Positions 20,607 through 23,110 of a stretch of 23,110 bases of DNA are shown in pieces (positions within the stretch are counted from its first letter, which is position 1; each line of letters begins with the position of its first letter). A program made the translations under genes and the position numbers. This stretch comes from CAVSWN01 sp046728115 (GTDB taxonomy: Bacteria; Acidobacteriota; Vicinamibacteria; Vicinamibacterales; CAVVIG01): the NCBI GenBank assembly GCA_046728115.1, contig JBKPDW010000216.1, positions 1 through 23,110 of the forward strand. The letters run 5' to 3'. Under the pieces are notes generated by a model. That model worked only from the letters and a program-made list of their open reading frames with translations. It was not told the DNA's origin and ran no database searches.

Positions 20607-23110
20607 ATGGCCAAACAGTCGCTTCGATGGCGGCTGCCGGCGATGATCTCCACGATACTCGTAGTAGTGCTCGCCGCGTTCCTGTACTCGGCGCACCGCG
20701 AACTCGAGCAGGTGCTCTTGCGCTCCGGAGGCGAGCGCGCTCGTAACACTGCCAACCAAGTCGGTCGCGTCATCGAGGGAGTCACTCGGCAGGGTCTGCA
20801 CGAACTGCGCCGCGTGGCGGCAGCTCCGGTCGTCCGGGAGTACCTGCGGGAGCCGACACGGGAAAACGAAGAGAAGGTTCGAGCCGCACTGTCGAAACCG
20901 GGCGGTCTGCGGCGAGTGTCGTTGTGGGACGCCAGAGGCGCCCGCGTACTCGATGTTGCGAAAACCGCGGCCGAGGAAGGGGTGCCGCAGATCGAGCTGC
21001 CGATTCAGCGCCAGCTACCGCAAGCGGGCGTGAGCCCGTTTCAGTCGATTGACAATCGCGTGTACGTCGACTCGACGGCAGAAGTGAACGACGATCCGCC
21101 GCAGCGCGGTCAGACCGCGAAACGGGTCGGCTGGTTGAGCGTCCGATCGACGCTGCGGTTCAATCCGCCGGGCATCCTCGATCAGCTGGTGGATCGTGAC
21201 GCGGTCGTGCGAATCGGTAGCGAGTCGAACGGTGTGTGGGCGGATCTTTCCAGCACGATCGCCTCTCCCAGTGTCGCTCTCGGGCAAAAACCCGTCGCCC
21301 AGTATCGCGGAGCCGACGGCGCATGGCGTGTGGCAGGTCTCAGTCGAATTGCCGGAACGCCGTGGACGATCTGGGTGGAGTTTCCGCGAGAGACCATCCT
21401 GGCGCCCGAACGAACGTTTCTTAGGCAAATGATCCTGCTGGGAACGGTGTTCGCCATTGCCGGAGCCTTGCTCGCGCGCACCCTCACGGTGCGCGTCACG
21501 ACGCCGCTGGCGGACATGACCGCGGCCGCCGAAGCTATAGCCGCCGGCGACTATTCGCGCCGCGTTCCCATCACGCGTTCCGACGAAATCGGTCGACTCG
21601 GCCGCGTGTTCAATACGATGACAACTCACGTCGAAGAGGCATACCGGCGGCTCGAAGGGCGCGTCGAGGAAAGGACGCGGGAACTGAACGAGGCGATGTC
21701 GGAATTGAGCCGCCGAAGCGAAGCGCGCGAGGCGTATCTGGCGGCCATCGTGGAAAGCGCCGACGATGCCATCGTGGGGCAGACGCCGGAAGGCGACGTT
21801 CAGAGCTGGAATCCGGGGGCCGCGCGCCTTTATGGGTACTCGGCCGCGGAAATGATCGGCCAGTCTGTGTCGAAGCTGGTGCCGCCGGACGGCGTCGAGG
21901 AGCTCGAAGGCCTGCTGAAGCGCGTGGCTCACGGCGAGCACATCCGTCAGTTCGAGACGACACACCTCAAGAAAAACGGGAAGGCGGTTCCGGTCTCGCT
22001 GACGATCTCCCCGATTCGCGACAACGACGGATTAATCATCGGCGTGTCGGCGGCGGCCCGCGACATGAGCGATCGTAAAGCGCTCGAGGAGCGCTTGCGG
22101 CAGGCCCAGAAAATGGAGGCCATCGGGCAGCTCGCGGGCGGTATCGCACACGATTTCAACAACCTGCTCTCGGGCATCATCGGCTACACCGAACTGCTCC
22201 GGCAGGGCGTCAACGCCAACGACACGCGGCGCGGCGACCTGGACGAGATCGCGAAGGCGGCAAGGCGCGCAGCGGCGCTCACCAGGCAACTGCTCGCATT
22301 CAGCCGCAAGCAAGTCCTGCAGCCGACCGTGCTCGATCTGAATGCGCTCGTCACCGACGCCAGCGCGCTCCTGAAGCGGCTGATTGGCGATCAGATCCGG
22401 TTGAGCACAAAACTGTCCGGCGACTTGTGGCCCGTGGTCGCGGATGCGAGTCAGATTGAGCAGATCATCCTGAACCTGGCAGTGAACGCGCGGGATGCCA
22501 TGCCGGAGGGCGGCCGTCTGTCAATTGAAACGTCGAATGTGGAGCTCGACGACGCGGATATCCTGCATCACACTGTGGCACGTCCAGGCCCATACGTGAT
22601 GCTGGCGGTCAGCGATACGGGCTGCGGTATGGACGAAGAGACGCGCCGACGAATCTTCGAACCGTTCTTTACCACCAAGGGGTTGGGGCGGGGGACCGGA
22701 CTCGGGCTGGCCACGGTCTATGGTGTCGTTCAGCAAAGCGGCGGACATATCTGGGTGTACAGCGAACCGGGTCGCGGCGCAGCCTTCAAGGTCTATCTGC
22801 CGCGTGCGGAGAGCGTAGGCGATCTCGCGGCGCCAGCCGTCCAGCCTGCCGTCGTCCCCGCGGGATCGGAAACGATTCTGCTCGTCGACGACGAAGCCGT
22901 CGTGCGGTCCATCGCTCGCAGCCTGCTCGAACGTGCCGGCTACCGCGTGCTCGAAGCCGAAAACGCACGCGATGCCGAAGCCATCTTCTACGAGCACATG
23001 CAAGAGATCGACACGCTCATCACCGACGTGATCATGCCGGGCTCGTCGGGACCGGCGCTCTTCCAACGCCTCGTGTCGGAGCGCGCCAACCTGAAAGTTC
23101 TCTACATGTC
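20607..23110 (+). CDS. Hybrid sensor histidine kinase (HAMP-PAS-HisKA-HATPase-REC), C-terminus outside window
   Basis: The frame is open from here to the window edge (834 complete codons). TM1 at about residues 11-29; a periplasmic sensor region of about 240 residues; TM2 at about 275-295 (MILLGTVFAIAGALLA); HAMP after it (TPLADMTAAAEAIAAGDYSR and SDEIGRLGRVFNTM); a coiled linker; PAS at about 374-490 (AIVESADDAIVGQTPEGDVQ, NPGAARLYGYS). The HisKA H-box GQLAGGIAHDFNNLLSGIIG has His515. The HATPase has ILNLAVNARDAMPEGG, VSDTGCGMD, FEPFFTTK and GTGLGLATVYGVV. The receiver domain begins ETILLVDDEAVVRS with phospho-acceptor Asp807 in ITDVIMPG. The 'GGIAHDFNN' type is common in hybrid kinases that phosphorylate their own receiver. 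ATG 20607 is chosen; the frame is open further upstream without a good start. The sensed signal is unknown. Confidence 0.92.
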   Translation, partial: MAKQSLRWRLPAMISTILVVVLAAFLYSAHRELEQVLLRSGGERARNTANQVGRVIEGVTRQGLHELRRVAAAPVVREYLREPTRENEEKVRAALSKPGGLRRVSLWDARGARVLDVAKTAAEEGVPQIELPIQRQLPQAGVSPFQSIDNRVYVDSTAEVNDDPPQRGQTAKRVGWLSVRSTLRFNPPGILDQLVDRDAVVRIGSESNGVWADLSSTIASPSVALGQKPVAQYRGADGAWRVAGLSRIAGTPWTIWVEFPRETILAPERTFLRQMILLGTVFAIAGALLARTLTVRVTTPLADMTAAAEAIAAGDYSRRVPITRSDEIGRLGRVFNTMTTHVEEAYRRLEGRVEERTRELNEAMSELSRRSEAREAYLAAIVESADDAIVGQTPEGDVQSWNPGAARLYGYSAAEMIGQSVSKLVPPDGVEELEGLLKRVAHGEHIRQFETTHLKKNGKAVPVSLTISPIRDNDGLIIGVSAAARDMSDRKALEERLRQAQKMEAIGQLAGGIAHDFNNLLSGIIGYTELLRQGVNANDTRRGDLDEIAKAARRAAALTRQLLAFSRKQVLQPTVLDLNALVTDASALLKRLIGDQIRLSTKLSGDLWPVVADASQIEQIILNLAVNARDAMPEGGRLSIETSNVELDDADILHHTVARPGPYVMLAVSDTGCGMDEETRRRIFEPFFTTKGLGRGTGLGLATVYGVVQQSGGHIWVYSEPGRGAAFKVYLPRAESVGDLAAPAVQPAVVPAGSETILLVDDEAVVRSIARSLLERAGYRVLEAENARDAEAIFYEHMQEIDTLITDVIMPGSSGPALFQRLVSERANLKVLYM

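Noticed and set aside
20447..20746. Short frame of 99 codons overlapping the start of the histidine kinase
   Set aside because: It overlaps the end of the GT-C-like gene and the kinase start in another frame, and has no family pattern; the kinase frame is clearly the real one.

Overview
The window is GC-rich, densely coded bacterial chromosome, most likely from an acidobacterium and plausibly the Vicinamibacteria. This placement is inferred from gene content: a PadR regulator next to a MacB/FtsX-type permease of the kind expanded in Acidobacteriota, few Shine-Dalgarno sequences, and short homopolymer-flavoured repeats between genes. No rRNA, tRNA, CRISPR array, transposase, integrase or phage gene was seen. 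Most of the window is core housekeeping, with several small accessory loci between the core genes.

Layout. (1) 1-611, minus: padR followed by the start of an ABC permease, with a 17-bp perfect inverted repeat overlapping the padR promoter. (2) 649-3388, plus: a helix-hairpin-helix (ComEA-like) remnant, a GspH/FimT-type prepilin, a PilZ protein and a sigma-54-type AAA+ regulator whose GAFTGA loop is degenerate. This looks like a type IV pilus/DNA-uptake or surface-regulation mini-cluster. (3) 3592-9070, plus: gcvT-gcvH-gcvP with overlapping stops and starts, followed 42 nt later by a DisA_N-type (c-di-AMP synthase fold) protein. (4) 9116-10024, minus: a class IV PLP aminotransferase, convergent with the DisA_N gene across a short T-rich repeat. 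(5) 10067-12140, plus: nnr (bifunctional NAD(P)HX repair) and tsaE (tRNA t6A synthesis), bridged by a 14-codon minicistron. (6) 12125-18162, minus: in transcription order an emfourin-like protease inhibitor, an M23 peptidase, secA and guaB. The guaB tail overlaps the tsaE tail. (7) 18307-20493, plus: a large polytopic GT-C-like membrane protein. (8) 20607 to the window edge, plus: a hybrid sensor histidine kinase (HAMP-PAS-HisKA-HATPase-REC) cut by the window end.

How the genes work together. GcvT, GcvH and GcvP are three of the four glycine-cleavage proteins (the lipoamide dehydrogenase is not here). Nnr and TsaE form a pair that recurs in many bacteria. SecA, the M23 peptidase and the emfourin-like protein act at or beyond the membrane. 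The PilZ protein (c-di-GMP) and the DisA_N protein (c-di-AMP fold) put two second-messenger families within 7 kb. Several genes lack a Shine-Dalgarno and have a -10-like hexamer only 10-14 nt before the start codon, which suggests leaderless transcripts. I see no clear undescribed multi-gene system. The best leads are the gcv/DisA_N linkage, the GAFTGA-less regulator behind a sigma-54-like promoter, the orphan emfourin-like protein beside an M23 peptidase, and the repeat-like tract inside the gcvP linker.
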